Assembly (NCBI GenBank): GCA_024233395.1
Contig: JACKPR010000003.1
Coordinates: 418,746 to 482,745, forward strand
Origin: Chlamydiales bacterium
GTDB taxonomy: Bacteria; Chlamydiota; Chlamydiia; Chlamydiales; Simkaniaceae
Length of the DNA: 64,000 bases
Direction of reading: 5' to 3'
The notes beneath the pieces were generated by a model that saw nothing but the letters and a program-made list of their open reading frames with translations, was not told the DNA's origin and searched no databases. The position numbers were made by a program, and so were the translations under genes. Shown piece by piece: positions 26,380 through 35,037 of this stretch (the first letter of the stretch is position 1; every line of letters begins with the position of its first letter).

Positions 26380-27435
26380 TTATTTGGATTCGTTGTGATT
26401 TTGCTTAAGATTGGTAGGTCTATTAAGGGTATCTAAAAAAAGGTCGTAAAAAGCTTTTGCATCTATTCCTGTAGCAACTTGAATATTTGGTCCCATTTTT
26501 GTCATCATTAACCGACCATATTCTGGGCCTTTTTTAAGATTAACTGTCAATTTTAGATCCCGATAGGTTGCTATTTCTGGATGGGTCATAATAACAGCAG
26601 CTAAAGGGTCCCAAAAATAGCTCGTAGCTCGTTTTTGCAGTGTTGCATAAGGTTTGATTACTTCATAAACAAAGTTTGCTGAAGGGGTCTTTCGTTGTTT
26701 TGAGAGCCTTTTATAAAACTCCTTTGTAATGGGGACATGCTCTGTTGCATCTAAAGGAACAAGAGTAATGGGCACTTCTGAGTTGAAAACGTCAGATGCA
26801 GCTTTTGCATCGAGAAAAATGTTATATTCAGCAACTTGGTTTCTAAATCCTTGAGGACGACCTACGATATTTCCTGGAGCTAAGATTGCTCCTCCCATAA
26901 TATAAATCCGTTCGATATTGTCTTTGATTTCAGGATTTTCATTTAGTGCTGTTGCAACATTCGTCATCGGTCCAATACATAAGAGGGTCATTTTAACGGG
27001 ACTTTTCTTAATCAGATCTGCCATATATTCACTGGCACGCATGCGAACAGGATGAACAGGGTTATTAGGCAGCTTAATTCCACCAACATCATCTGCTTCT
27101 GTCCTCCAGTCGGATGGAACATTTCCAGCTGGGCTAAGAGATTTTCGGGCTCCAAGAGCAACAGGAATCCGAGAATAACCCGCAAGCTCGAGTAAGTTAG
27201 AGATGTTTTTTGCTCCATATTCCCAATGGGTCATCCCTATACCAACAGTTGTAATTGCTTTGACTTCAACACGAGGAGATTTCAAAAGATATAGGATTGC
27301 CATCATATCATCGATATCAGCATCGGTATCAATGATTAAAAGAGTAGGATGAGAAAGGTCGACTGTAATCTTTCCTTCAACTTGAGTCAGAGAGAAAAGA
27401 GCCCCCAAAAAGAAAAAAAACTTGCGAAGCATCAC
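26380..27435 (-). CDS. Secreted nucleoside hydrolase (IU-NH family)
   Basis: Hydrolyses the N-glycosidic bond of ribonucleosides. The DTDADIDD motif at residues 36-43 is the Ca2+-coordinating signature, with Ala and Asp in place of the usual Pro-Gly (DTDPGIDD). Further matches are the NPEIKDNIERIYIMGGA segment and the YFWDPLAAVI segment near the C-terminus. A signal peptide (MMLRKFFFFLGALFSLTQVEG) predicts export to the periplasm or beyond, sensible for nucleoside scavenging by a parasite. The start is GTG at 27435 or the next ATG at 27432. Purine or pyrimidine preference is not readable. The upstream gap holds two long palindromes. Confidence 0.87.
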   Translation of the reverse strand: MMLRKFFFFLGALFSLTQVEGKITVDLSHPTLLIIDTDADIDDMMAILYLLKSPRVEVKAITTVGIGMTHWEYGAKNISNLLELAGYSRIPVALGARKSLSPAGNVPSDWRTEADDVGGIKLPNNPVHPVRMRASEYMADLIKKSPVKMTLLCIGPMTNVATALNENPEIKDNIERIYIMGGAILAPGNIVGRPQGFRNQVAEYNIFLDAKAASDVFNSEVPITLVPLDATEHVPITKEFYKRLSKQRKTPSANFVYEVIKPYATLQKRATSYFWDPLAAVIMTHPEIATYRDLKLTVNLKKGPEYGRLMMTKMGPNIQVATGIDAKAFYDLFLDTLNRPTNLKQNHNESK

Positions 27436-27514
27436 TATCTTTATCTTTTATTAATATGACATATTGATAAACCAATAACACGACTTTTGCAACAAAAAAA
27501 AGTTTTGAGTAATG

Positions 27515-27684
27515 TATCGCTAAGGTTGTTTAAAATTGCGATGGTTTATACGGATCTTTCTGTTGTCCTTCGACTTCTCAAAATCTCTCCTTGTCTAATC
27601 GACAATGTTTTCGATTTTAAGAAGTCAAAACTCATCAAAAATATCTTGTCTAAATCATCGCAATTTTAAGCAACTTTAGCTATA
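27515..27684. repeat. Long imperfect palindrome (MITE-like), copy 1
   Basis: The left arm, beginning TATCGCTAAGGTTGTTTA at 27515, matches the reverse complement of the right arm, ending 27684, at about 30 of 34 positions. The inner part also contains paired blocks (GACTTCT-AAAATC in the left half and its complement in the right). About 170 bp, able to fold into one hairpin. The 60-codon open frame across it is not a gene. A second, different palindrome begins 9 bases later. Confidence 0.75.
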
Positions 27685-27692
27685 GATGAAAC

Positions 27693-27857
27693 TTATACCC
27701 AAACAAATTCAAAAGTTGGTTTTGGGTAACGCGAAAGCTTTCGAAATTTGCCGATCTTAAATGGCCTAATATTAGAAATATGAGGTCATTTAAGATCGAC
27801 GAATTGCGGTGCTTTGGCGCCGACGAAAATCCAACTTTTGAATTTGTTTGGGTATAA
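27693..27857. repeat. Long imperfect palindrome (MITE-like), copy 2
   Basis: TTATACCCAAACAAATTC... at 27693 is repeated as its exact complement ending at 27857; the outer 26 or so bases of each arm match perfectly, then CGATCTTAAATG and its complement CATTTAAGATCG pair again in the interior. About 165 bp. It ends five bases before the ribosome site of the TauE-like gene. No protein-coding content, so a non-autonomous mobile element or hairpin repeat is likely. Confidence 0.8.
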
Positions 27858-27872
27858 ATATGAGGCACACTT

Positions 27873-28664
27873 TTGACTTTTGAGATTATTTCCTTTGGAT
27901 TGATTGGTATTCTGGCAGGACTCCTTTCCGGACTTCTGGGTATTGGTGGTGGAATTGTTACCATTCCTCTCCTCCTTCTTGCTTTTACACAGATCGGAGT
28001 TCCCTCTGTGGAAGTCATGCATCTTGCTATTGGAACATCATTAGCTGCAATGGTTTTTAATACCCTATCTGCAAGTTATTCCCACTATAAAAAGGGAGGG
28101 GTTTTATTCCACATTGTCAAACCCATGGGAGTTGGGATTGTCATTGGAGCAATTTTCGGTGCCCTCATTGCCCGTTTTGCCTCCTCATCCTTTCTACAAA
28201 TCTTCTTCGGGATTTTTGAAACTCTTTTAGGTATCCGATTTCTTCTTCCAGAACCCAAAATAACAAAGGAAAAAAAGCTCCCTCCTTTCTGGGGCCTTTC
28301 TTTGATTTCTTTAGCGGTTACCACTCTTTCAACAATGCTTGGTATTGGAGGAGGAATTGTTAATGTACCAATATTAACTCACTTTAATATTCCTGTGAAA
28401 AAAGCTATCGGAACGTCTTCTGCCCTTAGTTTTCTCATTGCATTATTTGGTGCCTTCTTTTTCCTTTTAGTCGGTATGCACTCTACCCGAGTTAATGATT
28501 CGGTTGGCTATGTCTACATTCCAGCCTTCCTAGTCATTAGCGTTATCTCTTTTTTCATCGCTCCTTTTGGAGCTAAACTTGCTCATATACTCCCGACTAA
28601 AATTCTTAAGAGAATTTTTGGGCTAGCCCTCCTCGTCGCAGGATTAATGATGATCTTTAAATAG
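27873..28664 (+). CDS. TauE/SafE-family (TSUP) membrane transporter
   Basis: 263 residues, about eight membrane segments. The two halves carry the duplicated family motif LGIGGGIVTIPLL (about residue 24) and LGIGGGIVNVPIL (about 155), diagnostic of the sulfite/sulfur-compound exporter family, which also handles other small anions. The frame starts with TTG at 27873, preceded by GAGG at seven bases; an ATG at 27860 is out of frame. A long palindrome ends directly upstream, so the original promoter may have been displaced. Substrate unknown. The stop overlaps the end of the convergent gene. Confidence 0.85.
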   Translation: MTFEIISFGLIGILAGLLSGLLGIGGGIVTIPLLLLAFTQIGVPSVEVMHLAIGTSLAAMVFNTLSASYSHYKKGGVLFHIVKPMGVGIVIGAIFGALIARFASSSFLQIFFGIFETLLGIRFLLPEPKITKEKKLPPFWGLSLISLAVTTLSTMLGIGGGIVNVPILTHFNIPVKKAIGTSSALSFLIALFGAFFFLLVGMHSTRVNDSVGYVYIPAFLVISVISFFIAPFGAKLAHILPTKILKRIFGLALLVAGLMMIFK

Positions 28665-29226
28665 GTGGAATAGAAGTAGGAGCTGCAGGACCATGCTTCC
28701 AAAGAGAATATTGCTCTTCTAAACGTCGTGCCTCTTGCTCAATTTCTTGAGGAGTAAGATCTTCATCCTTAAGAAGCGTGATTAGATGTCTTTTGAATGC
28801 CTCAGGTGAAGCTTCTTTCATCTTATTAATAAGCGCTGCGGCTTCTTGCTTGTTTTTGATATATTTGGAAAATTTCCATTGAACTGCTCGCCGGAGAGCA
28901 AAATGACTTTGGGAATAAAATTCCTTATAGGAAAAAAGTTCGATATCTTGTTTTGAACAAATAGCTTCAGCCTGCTTAATAAGCGCAGAAAAATGCATAT
29001 TTTTAGAGTTAAGGATTTTTGTTGTGAAAAGAGATAAAGGCTTTTGAGAATTCCCTTTTTGGATCTTTTTAAAAGCTGCATTGAGTAGAAAAAAGTTCAG
29101 TCGCACAACTGATGCGCGCATTTCTTTTTTTTCCTCATTCGTTTCGCTCTTTGTCTTAAAAATTGACGCAATACGATCGAGAGATCCCTTAAGCATTGAC
29201 TCTTTACCCATTGATAAATACACCAT
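28657..29226 (-). CDS. Helical hypothetical protein
   Basis: 189 residues, highly charged and Lys/Glu-rich, with predicted long helices over most of its length and a Pro-rich tail (GPAAPTSIPPI). No signal peptide, membrane segment or known domain. A start at the second or third Met (MGKESMLKG) is possible. Convergent with the TSUP gene with an 8-nt overlap and upstream of nothing on its strand except malic enzyme. I do not recognise a family. Confidence 0.6.
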   Translation of the reverse strand: MVYLSMGKESMLKGSLDRIASIFKTKSETNEEKKEMRASVVRLNFFLLNAAFKKIQKGNSQKPLSLFTTKILNSKNMHFSALIKQAEAICSKQDIELFSYKEFYSQSHFALRRAVQWKFSKYIKNKQEAAALINKMKEASPEAFKRHLITLLKDEDLTPQEIEQEARRLEEQYSLWKHGPAAPTSIPPI

Positions 29227-29294
29227 TTTTAAACTGGCAAAGAGCTTAACCGAATCTTAATATTAGCGACAAGAAAAATGTTTGTTTAAGGGTA

Positions 29295-31004
29295 TTATTT
29301 TTTCATTTTTTTCAAATGAGGATATTTTGGCTCCCACATGTTGTCTTGTACAGCCTGTTCAATATCCTTTGGAGGATTTGGACAAACCCCTTCTTTCATC
29401 GCTTCTTTTGCTACAGCAATGGCAACATCCCTAGAGATGGCTCTTAATTCTGTAAGACGGGGAAATAATGAAGCATAAGGATTATTAATAATCGGAGCAT
29501 AGCGACTGAGAACTTCTGCGGCTTCTAAAAACATTCGATCTGTCACACGCGTTGCACCAGATGTAATGACCCCTAAACCCACACCTGGGAAAATAAAGAC
29601 ATTATTACATTGGCCAATGACGTAGCTTTTCCCTTCATATTTTACAGGCTGATAAGGACTTCCTGTTGCAATCAAAGCTTGCCCCTTTGTCCACTTCATA
29701 AGATCTACAGGTTGTGCTTCACATTTAGAAGTAGGATTTGAAAGAGGGAAGATGATGGGGCGCACGGCATGTTTCTTCATCTCAGTAATCACCTCTTTCG
29801 TAAAGGTGCTAGGTTGAGTGGAGGTTCCAATAAGAATGGTAGGTTTTGCATGCTTTACTGTCTCAAGAAGAGTAATATTTTGCATATCCTCTACTTCCCA
29901 TTTTTGGATCGCTTCTTCTTTCTGAGCAAAGCGCTTTTTAAGATCATCGAGCTCTTCAGATCCTGTGTGAGCAAGGCCATTTCTTCCCATGACAAAGATC
30001 CTTTCTTTAGCTTCTTCTCGCGTCATCCCTTTTTCAATCATTGCTTGTGTAATGAGCTCCGCAATCCCAATTCCAGCAGAACCGGCTCCAAAAAAGACAA
30101 TGCGTTGATCTTTAATGTCTCCATTGATTCCTTTAAGAGCGCCAAAAAGACCCGCAACAACAACCCCAGCTGTTCCTTGAACATCATCATTAAAACAGCA
30201 AATTTTATTCCGATAACGGTCGAGTATTGGTTGAGCTTGTTGTTTTGAAAAATCTTCCCATTGAATTAAGACATTGGGATAACGCTTTGTAATCGCTTGA
30301 ACAAAGGCTTCTATAAATTCATCATATTCTTTTCCTGAAAGCCTCTCATGACGCCAACCTAGGTAAAGGGGATCACTTAGAAGGTTTTTATTGTTGGTTC
30401 CAACATCAAGGGTTATCGGAAGGGTAAAAGCTGGATGGATTCCCCCAAATAGCGAATAAAGAGCAAGTTTCCCAACAGGAATAGCCATCCCTCCCATTCC
30501 AAGATCTCCAAGCCCTAAGATACGAGCTCCATCGGTAACAACAATAACATCAACACGATCACGAGGAATACTATTAACGATTTCTTCTATCCGATCCTTA
30601 TGGGGATAAGAAATAAAAACTCCCCTATTTTGCCCATAGAGATAACTAAAGTTTAGAGAAGCATCACCAACTGTTGGTGTATAGATATAGGGAAGCATCT
30701 CTTCAGGATATTCACTACATAAGCGATAAAAAAGAGTTTCATTTCGATCTTGAAGCGTTGAGAGGAATTTATACTTGGCAATGTCATTTTCAATGGAACA
30801 GAAGTTAGCATAGCGCCTCTTTATCTGCTCTTCAATGGTAGAAGAATGATAGGGTATCAGCCCATGGAGACCAAGTTCAGTTCTTTCTTCCTCAGTGAAC
30901 CCTGTTCCCTTATTCAGAAGTGGATCATGAAAAATATCAAAAGGGTCGAGATCGACCTCTATTGTTTCTTCACCATTTTGAAATGTTCTCTTTACCTTGC
31001 TCAT
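29295..31004 (-). CDS. NAD-dependent malic enzyme
   Basis: Oxidatively decarboxylates malate to pyruvate. 569 residues, the length of the MaeA/SfcA type. The YIYTPTVGDAS motif with the catalytic Tyr, VVTDGARILGLGDLGMGGMAIPVGK, the metal-site WEDFS and the FNDDVQGTA Asp motif are intact, as is the GAGSAGIGIAELI nucleotide loop. Taken with the dicarboxylate carrier and aconitase in this window it links host-derived malate to pyruvate. The start ATG at 31004 is preceded by GGAGATATG-type SD. Adjacent minus-strand NTT-like gene lies upstream, separated by a hairpin at 31025-31063. Confidence 0.93.
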   Translation of the reverse strand: MSKVKRTFQNGEETIEVDLDPFDIFHDPLLNKGTGFTEEERTELGLHGLIPYHSSTIEEQIKRRYANFCSIENDIAKYKFLSTLQDRNETLFYRLCSEYPEEMLPYIYTPTVGDASLNFSYLYGQNRGVFISYPHKDRIEEIVNSIPRDRVDVIVVTDGARILGLGDLGMGGMAIPVGKLALYSLFGGIHPAFTLPITLDVGTNNKNLLSDPLYLGWRHERLSGKEYDEFIEAFVQAITKRYPNVLIQWEDFSKQQAQPILDRYRNKICCFNDDVQGTAGVVVAGLFGALKGINGDIKDQRIVFFGAGSAGIGIAELITQAMIEKGMTREEAKERIFVMGRNGLAHTGSEELDDLKKRFAQKEEAIQKWEVEDMQNITLLETVKHAKPTILIGTSTQPSTFTKEVITEMKKHAVRPIIFPLSNPTSKCEAQPVDLMKWTKGQALIATGSPYQPVKYEGKSYVIGQCNNVFIFPGVGLGVITSGATRVTDRMFLEAAEVLSRYAPIINNPYASLFPRLTELRAISRDVAIAVAKEAMKEGVCPNPPKDIEQAVQDNMWEPKYPHLKKMKK

Positions 31005-31024
31005 TCATATCTCCTGGTTTAGGG

Positions 31025-31063
31025 GTGCACGTTCATGGGGGTTAATCTCCTATGAACACGCAC
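31025..31063. repeat. Inverted repeat between transporter and malic enzyme genes
   Basis: GTGCACGTTCAT and ATGAACACGCAC pair through 10 of 12 positions, with a further GGGG/CTCC pairing inside. No U tract on either strand is evident, so its role as a terminator for the upstream transporter or as a leader structure for malic enzyme is undecided. Confidence 0.45.
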
Positions 31064-31094
31064 ATTTGGGCACTAATGATAATAGGATTAGGAC

Positions 31095-32357
31095 CTAAGC
31101 TTCAAGGAGTTTTTCTTGTTTCTGATGGAAGTAGAAAAAGACAGCTCCAATCCATACTGCAAAGAGGGTAAAGGGTCCCCAAGAATAGGCATAGGGAAGT
31201 TTTTCAGGAGAAAGAATTCCTAAAGATATGACGAAAAGAGATGCAAAAGCTTTTGCTGAACGGTAAGCAAAAACATCAATGATAGCTTTTGCTTTAAATT
31301 TTTCATCGGTTTTTAGAGGAACATAGAGCATTTCTTTCAGGATATTGAAGATCGAGTAATCAAAAGTTTTAATTACACTAAATCCATAAGTAATCACCCC
31401 AAATGAAGGAGCAATGAGGGTTAGAGCTGCATTCCCTAACAATATCCCAGGGACAACAAAGTGACTTTTTCTAAGGCCCAAAAACTGAACGAGTAAAAAA
31501 GTTGCAAAGAACTGAAGACAAAGTTTGCAGGTATTAATCATTCCCCAAAGACGCCCATAAAATTGGGTTCGAAGATCTTGCACTGGAAATTTTTGCTGCA
31601 AAAAACTATTGAATTGATAGTCCATGATCGTCGTTGAAAGCTGCATGAGTATCACAATAAGGAGGATAAACTTTAAGGCAGAAGAAGAACGAATGAGTTT
31701 AAAGCCACCTTTTGCCTTCCTGATTTGCATATGATCTTCCCCTTCCATTCCACTCCGTTTCAGCATTTGATGATATGCCCCAATAAAGAAAAGATAGAGA
31801 GGAATCGTCATGTAGAGAAGGTGTTCTGATCCCATTTTCACAGCAAAAAAGCTTGGAACTAAACTTCCAAAAATCGCTCCGATCCCACTCACTCCAAAAA
31901 GGATGCCATAAAGATACTTTGCCTTAGAAATTTCAGTTTTTGTGTGAATCACTGACCAAAGCTGCTGGAACATCAAAAGGACATAGATATCTTTCCAGAC
32001 ATAGAGAAAAAACGCTAGAGGAGGAAATTGTTTAACAAAAACCCCTGACAAAACATTGATCCCCATTGTTAAGAAAATGGTACAGAGGAACATTTTGAAA
32101 CAGCCTAACTTTGAGAGAAAGCGGTTATAGAGGGTAACAATAACAAGGTTTAAAGGGACGGTTAAAAGCCATGCATAAGGATAAAGCTTGACGCTGTAAT
32201 GAGCCAAGAAGATCGAATTACTTGTTGGTTTTGTGATCGCATATTCTGCAGTAATAAAGAAACCACAAAGCATTGCAAAGAAAAGAAAAAGCTTTTGACC
32301 TCTTGAATATGTCTGAAATTCTTTTTTTACTTGAGTAATTATTTTTTGGACTTTCAT
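31095..32357 (-). CDS. NTT/TLC-type nucleotide-transporter-like membrane protein
   Basis: 420 residues, about 11-12 membrane segments. The opening AEYAITKPTSNSIFLAHY followed by PYAWLLTVPLN has the layout of the first transmembrane part of the ATP/ADP translocases of chlamydiae and rickettsiae, with a Lys where those have the conserved Lys of the KDT motif. It is shorter than genuine Npt proteins (about 500), so it may be a diverged member with another substrate, or an MFS relative. Role inferred: nucleotide or cofactor uptake from the host. It lies downstream of a palindromic element. Confidence 0.65.
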   Translation of the reverse strand: MKVQKIITQVKKEFQTYSRGQKLFLFFAMLCGFFITAEYAITKPTSNSIFLAHYSVKLYPYAWLLTVPLNLVIVTLYNRFLSKLGCFKMFLCTIFLTMGINVLSGVFVKQFPPLAFFLYVWKDIYVLLMFQQLWSVIHTKTEISKAKYLYGILFGVSGIGAIFGSLVPSFFAVKMGSEHLLYMTIPLYLFFIGAYHQMLKRSGMEGEDHMQIRKAKGGFKLIRSSSALKFILLIVILMQLSTTIMDYQFNSFLQQKFPVQDLRTQFYGRLWGMINTCKLCLQFFATFLLVQFLGLRKSHFVVPGILLGNAALTLIAPSFGVITYGFSVIKTFDYSIFNILKEMLYVPLKTDEKFKAKAIIDVFAYRSAKAFASLFVISLGILSPEKLPYAYSWGPFTLFAVWIGAVFFYFHQKQEKLLEA

Positions 32358-32381
32358 ACCATGAAGTATATCAGATTACTT

Positions 32382-32512
32382 GAACCTATCCCACTAAAAT
32401 TTTTCGGCGAGTTTTTGGATTATTTTGGCTGAGTTTTAGCTCCAATTTGCTGGGGCTAAAACCAGTTCAAAAGAACCAAAAAATCGACTGAAACTATTAG
32501 TCGGATAGGTTC
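32382..32512. repeat. Long palindromic element of the TGAACCTATCC family
   Basis: GAACCTATCC at 32382-32391 is answered by GGATAGGTTC at 32503-32512. In between, the two arms stay complementary at roughly three quarters of positions down to a centre at TTTTAGCTCCAATTTGCTGGGGCTAAAA. About 131 bp. The right end lies inside the coding sequence of the Ste24-like gene and encodes its last residues and stop. Confidence 0.8.
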
Positions 32513-33768
32513 TTACTATCTTGGTGTGTAAAATATTTTCCATATTTTAGGGGTTCTCCATTACACCAAGGAGTATAGGTATTAAAATAGGTAATTCTCT
32601 CTCCAATAGAGGGGTGCGTTGTTCTGAAAAGCATATAAAATTTTCCAGGCCAAGGATAGCCCAAATTATTCATTTGAAGTCGCACAAATCCTGTAGCTGC
32701 AGCATGATTAAGTTGGGTCAGTTCTAAACCGAAGGTATCTGCATTATGTTCAAGCTTTTGTAAAAAGAGATTTACTGGCGGTGTCATGAGAAATGAAAAA
32801 ATTCCATAGAGAAAGAAGATAAGAGGGAGAGAGGCAATATTCGACATTTCATCAAATCCAAAACACCGTTTGAATTTCTGCAAGCACCATTTTCCCACAA
32901 TATAAATAAGAAAAAGAGTCACAATCGAAATCAACGTATAAACTAAAAGAATCCACCAGATATGGTGGAGAACATAATGCCCCATCTCGTGCCCCATGAC
33001 AAAAAGAAGCTGATCTTCATCCAATCGTTTAATCGCTGTATCCCAAATCACGATCCGTTTTGTGGCTCCTATCCCTGTGACATAGGCATTGATCTGATTG
33101 GTATCTGCACTCTTATCTACCTCAAAAACGCGACTTCCTTCTATTCCTGCTCGAGAGGCTAAATGCAAAATCTTTTGCTCGAGTTGCTTATCTTTCATGG
33201 GCTCAAACTTATTAAAAAGGGGAGCAACCCAAATTGGTTGAACAATCACTAAAAAAACAGTCAAAGGAAAGGTAAGGATTCCAAAATAAAGCCACCATCT
33301 ACGAGGACTTTTTCGAATGATGCCATAAAGAATCCAAATAACAATGATTCCCATAAGGGTAGAAATTCCCGCGCCAATCAAATACTGGTTAAACCAGCGC
33401 CCTAATGATTGATTAGAAAGGCCATACACATGAGGCCGAATAAAGCTAGCGTAATAGTCTAAAGGGAGGGTTAAAATTGCAGTGATTATGAGGTAGATAA
33501 GGGCGAATAGGGCGGTGTGCCAAAACCATTTTCTTGTTATTCGATCACAAAATCCTCGGAGCTTGGATGCAAACCCAGTAAAAAGGATAACAGCAGGAAT
33601 CGCTAGTCCCCATAGATTTTGAATGATCCAAAGAACATTACCCCCTTTATAAAAACGGATCGCTTCAGGTGTGGGAGAGGGAACTGGAACGGGAGGCATA
33701 TCGCAGCTGTCTGCATAGCCTAAACAGGTGAGTAATAAAAAAAGTGCTAAAAACATCCAGTTTTTCAT
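32497..33768 (-). CDS. Ste24/CAAX-type M48 membrane metallopeptidase
   Basis: 423 residues. A signal peptide (MKNWMFLALFLLLTCLGYADS) is followed by several membrane segments, then the zinc-binding HEMGHYVLHH motif and the HNADTFGLELTQ segment that supplies the third ligand. NAYVTGIGATKRIVIWDT precedes the HExxH, as in CAAX prenyl protease 1. Probably quality control of envelope proteins; prenylated substrates are not expected in bacteria. Its start overlaps the HD gene by 4 nt. The C-terminal residues KNLSD and the stop are encoded within the palindromic element at 32382-32512, so the original end may be altered. Confidence 0.88.
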   Translation of the reverse strand: MKNWMFLALFLLLTCLGYADSCDMPPVPVPSPTPEAIRFYKGGNVLWIIQNLWGLAIPAVILFTGFASKLRGFCDRITRKWFWHTALFALIYLIITAILTLPLDYYASFIRPHVYGLSNQSLGRWFNQYLIGAGISTLMGIIVIWILYGIIRKSPRRWWLYFGILTFPLTVFLVIVQPIWVAPLFNKFEPMKDKQLEQKILHLASRAGIEGSRVFEVDKSADTNQINAYVTGIGATKRIVIWDTAIKRLDEDQLLFVMGHEMGHYVLHHIWWILLVYTLISIVTLFLIYIVGKWCLQKFKRCFGFDEMSNIASLPLIFFLYGIFSFLMTPPVNLFLQKLEHNADTFGLELTQLNHAAATGFVRLQMNNLGYPWPGKFYMLFRTTHPSIGERITYFNTYTPWCNGEPLKYGKYFTHQDSKNLSD

Positions 33769-35033
33769 CCTAAAACATCCACATGGTTTAATTGTTTTCT
33801 GAGTTTCTCTTCATATTGCGGAGCAACATAGATCCAACTTCTTTCCTTCGGAGGAACTGAAATTTCACTCAGGTTATCTCCAATATCTACCGTGCCGTCT
33901 TGTTTAAGAACAGGAAAATTCATTCCAAGTTTCGTTTTTCCTTTCTTAGAAATTTCCCAAGAAATTTCATCATCAGGAATTCCTAGCTCTTCTTTAATCG
34001 TTAATAGATCACTTTCTAAAGGAGGAGAAGAAAGAGCTATTGCCCGAAATCGATAATTACGAACATAAAGACATTTTGCATCAAAGTGTCCAGGATGGGT
34101 TTCATCTCTTGAAGCACTATTTAGCTCTGCTAAAACTTCATTGTCCGTCATTGCAACATAACGCTCTAAATCATCTCCTAAGTCGTAATAAATCGTCTCC
34201 ATAAAGCGAGCGAGATGATACCCATAAGATTTCACACTTGAGTATTGATAAAGACGTTTATGCATATAGTGACGGGCTAGAAGGAGAGCTTCGCAAGACT
34301 CAATGCCATTTTCCTCCACCCCCAACGCTAAGTCTCCTTGAGGCGTCACGATCATTTTGAGCATTTCAATGAGCTGATGATAATCAAAAAGACCATAGGC
34401 AAGCCCTGTGCATTGAGAGTCACGCAGGAGGTAGTCGATCCGATCCGCTCCAAAAAAATCCCCTGTGACAATTTCTGTAACAACGCGTTCCCAGGGAGTA
34501 AATTCTCCTGCAAACTTTTTCTCCCCTAAAGCAACCTTCATGACATCAAGTTTTACATCGCGATGAATACCATCATGAAGAGATTCAGCAGTAAAACGTT
34601 CCCAAACAGGCTCAAGAAAAGAACTTTCCATGATTTTTTGTGTCCAAACTTCGTGTCCTCCCTTGCCGAGTAAACGGTGCTCTGCAACATGGCTAAAGGG
34701 AAGGTGGCCTAAATCATGGCATAGGGCTGCTAAACGGAGAACTCGCCTCCAATAACGGTATTCAAAAGTTCCAAAACGGGGCATCATAGCCGTCAGTTTT
34801 TTGGGAAGATCCCCTGTCGTGATTTCATCATAAATCCGAGTAGCCAGTTCCATTACCCCTAGGGAGTGCTCAAAACGACGATGCGTCCCTCCTGGATAGA
34901 CAAAGTAAGTGACACCCAACTGATGAATATAATGGAGACGTTGAAAAGGCGCAGTATTGATTAAAAGGCTTTCCACCTCATCGACATGAATAAACCGATG
35001 AACAGAGTCATAAATCTTCTTAATTCGTCCCAT
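33765..35033 (-). CDS. HD-domain phosphohydrolase (dGTPase-like, COG1078 type)
   Basis: 422 residues. HSLGVMELA and the LCHDLGHLPFSH motif show the HD metal-binding domain, and VTGDFFGADRIDYLLRDS is the typical later segment of this family, which includes dNTP triphosphohydrolases. The cytoplasmic role may be nucleotide pool control. The ATGA overlap with the Ste24-like gene at 33765-33768 and a very short gap to the antiporter gene (35038) suggest an operon. The start codon lies in a TGAACCTATCC-like sequence, whose AGGATAG may double as ribosome site. Confidence 0.88.
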   Translation of the reverse strand: MGRIKKIYDSVHRFIHVDEVESLLINTAPFQRLHYIHQLGVTYFVYPGGTHRRFEHSLGVMELATRIYDEITTGDLPKKLTAMMPRFGTFEYRYWRRVLRLAALCHDLGHLPFSHVAEHRLLGKGGHEVWTQKIMESSFLEPVWERFTAESLHDGIHRDVKLDVMKVALGEKKFAGEFTPWERVVTEIVTGDFFGADRIDYLLRDSQCTGLAYGLFDYHQLIEMLKMIVTPQGDLALGVEENGIESCEALLLARHYMHKRLYQYSSVKSYGYHLARFMETIYYDLGDDLERYVAMTDNEVLAELNSASRDETHPGHFDAKCLYVRNYRFRAIALSSPPLESDLLTIKEELGIPDDEISWEISKKGKTKLGMNFPVLKQDGTVDIGDNLSEISVPPKERSWIYVAPQYEEKLRKQLNHVDVLG

Positions 35034-35037
35034 GAAC

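Noticed and set aside
27487..27669. 60-codon frame between nucleoside hydrolase and TSUP genes
   Set aside because: It lies across a long palindrome and has no ribosome site or protein-like pattern.
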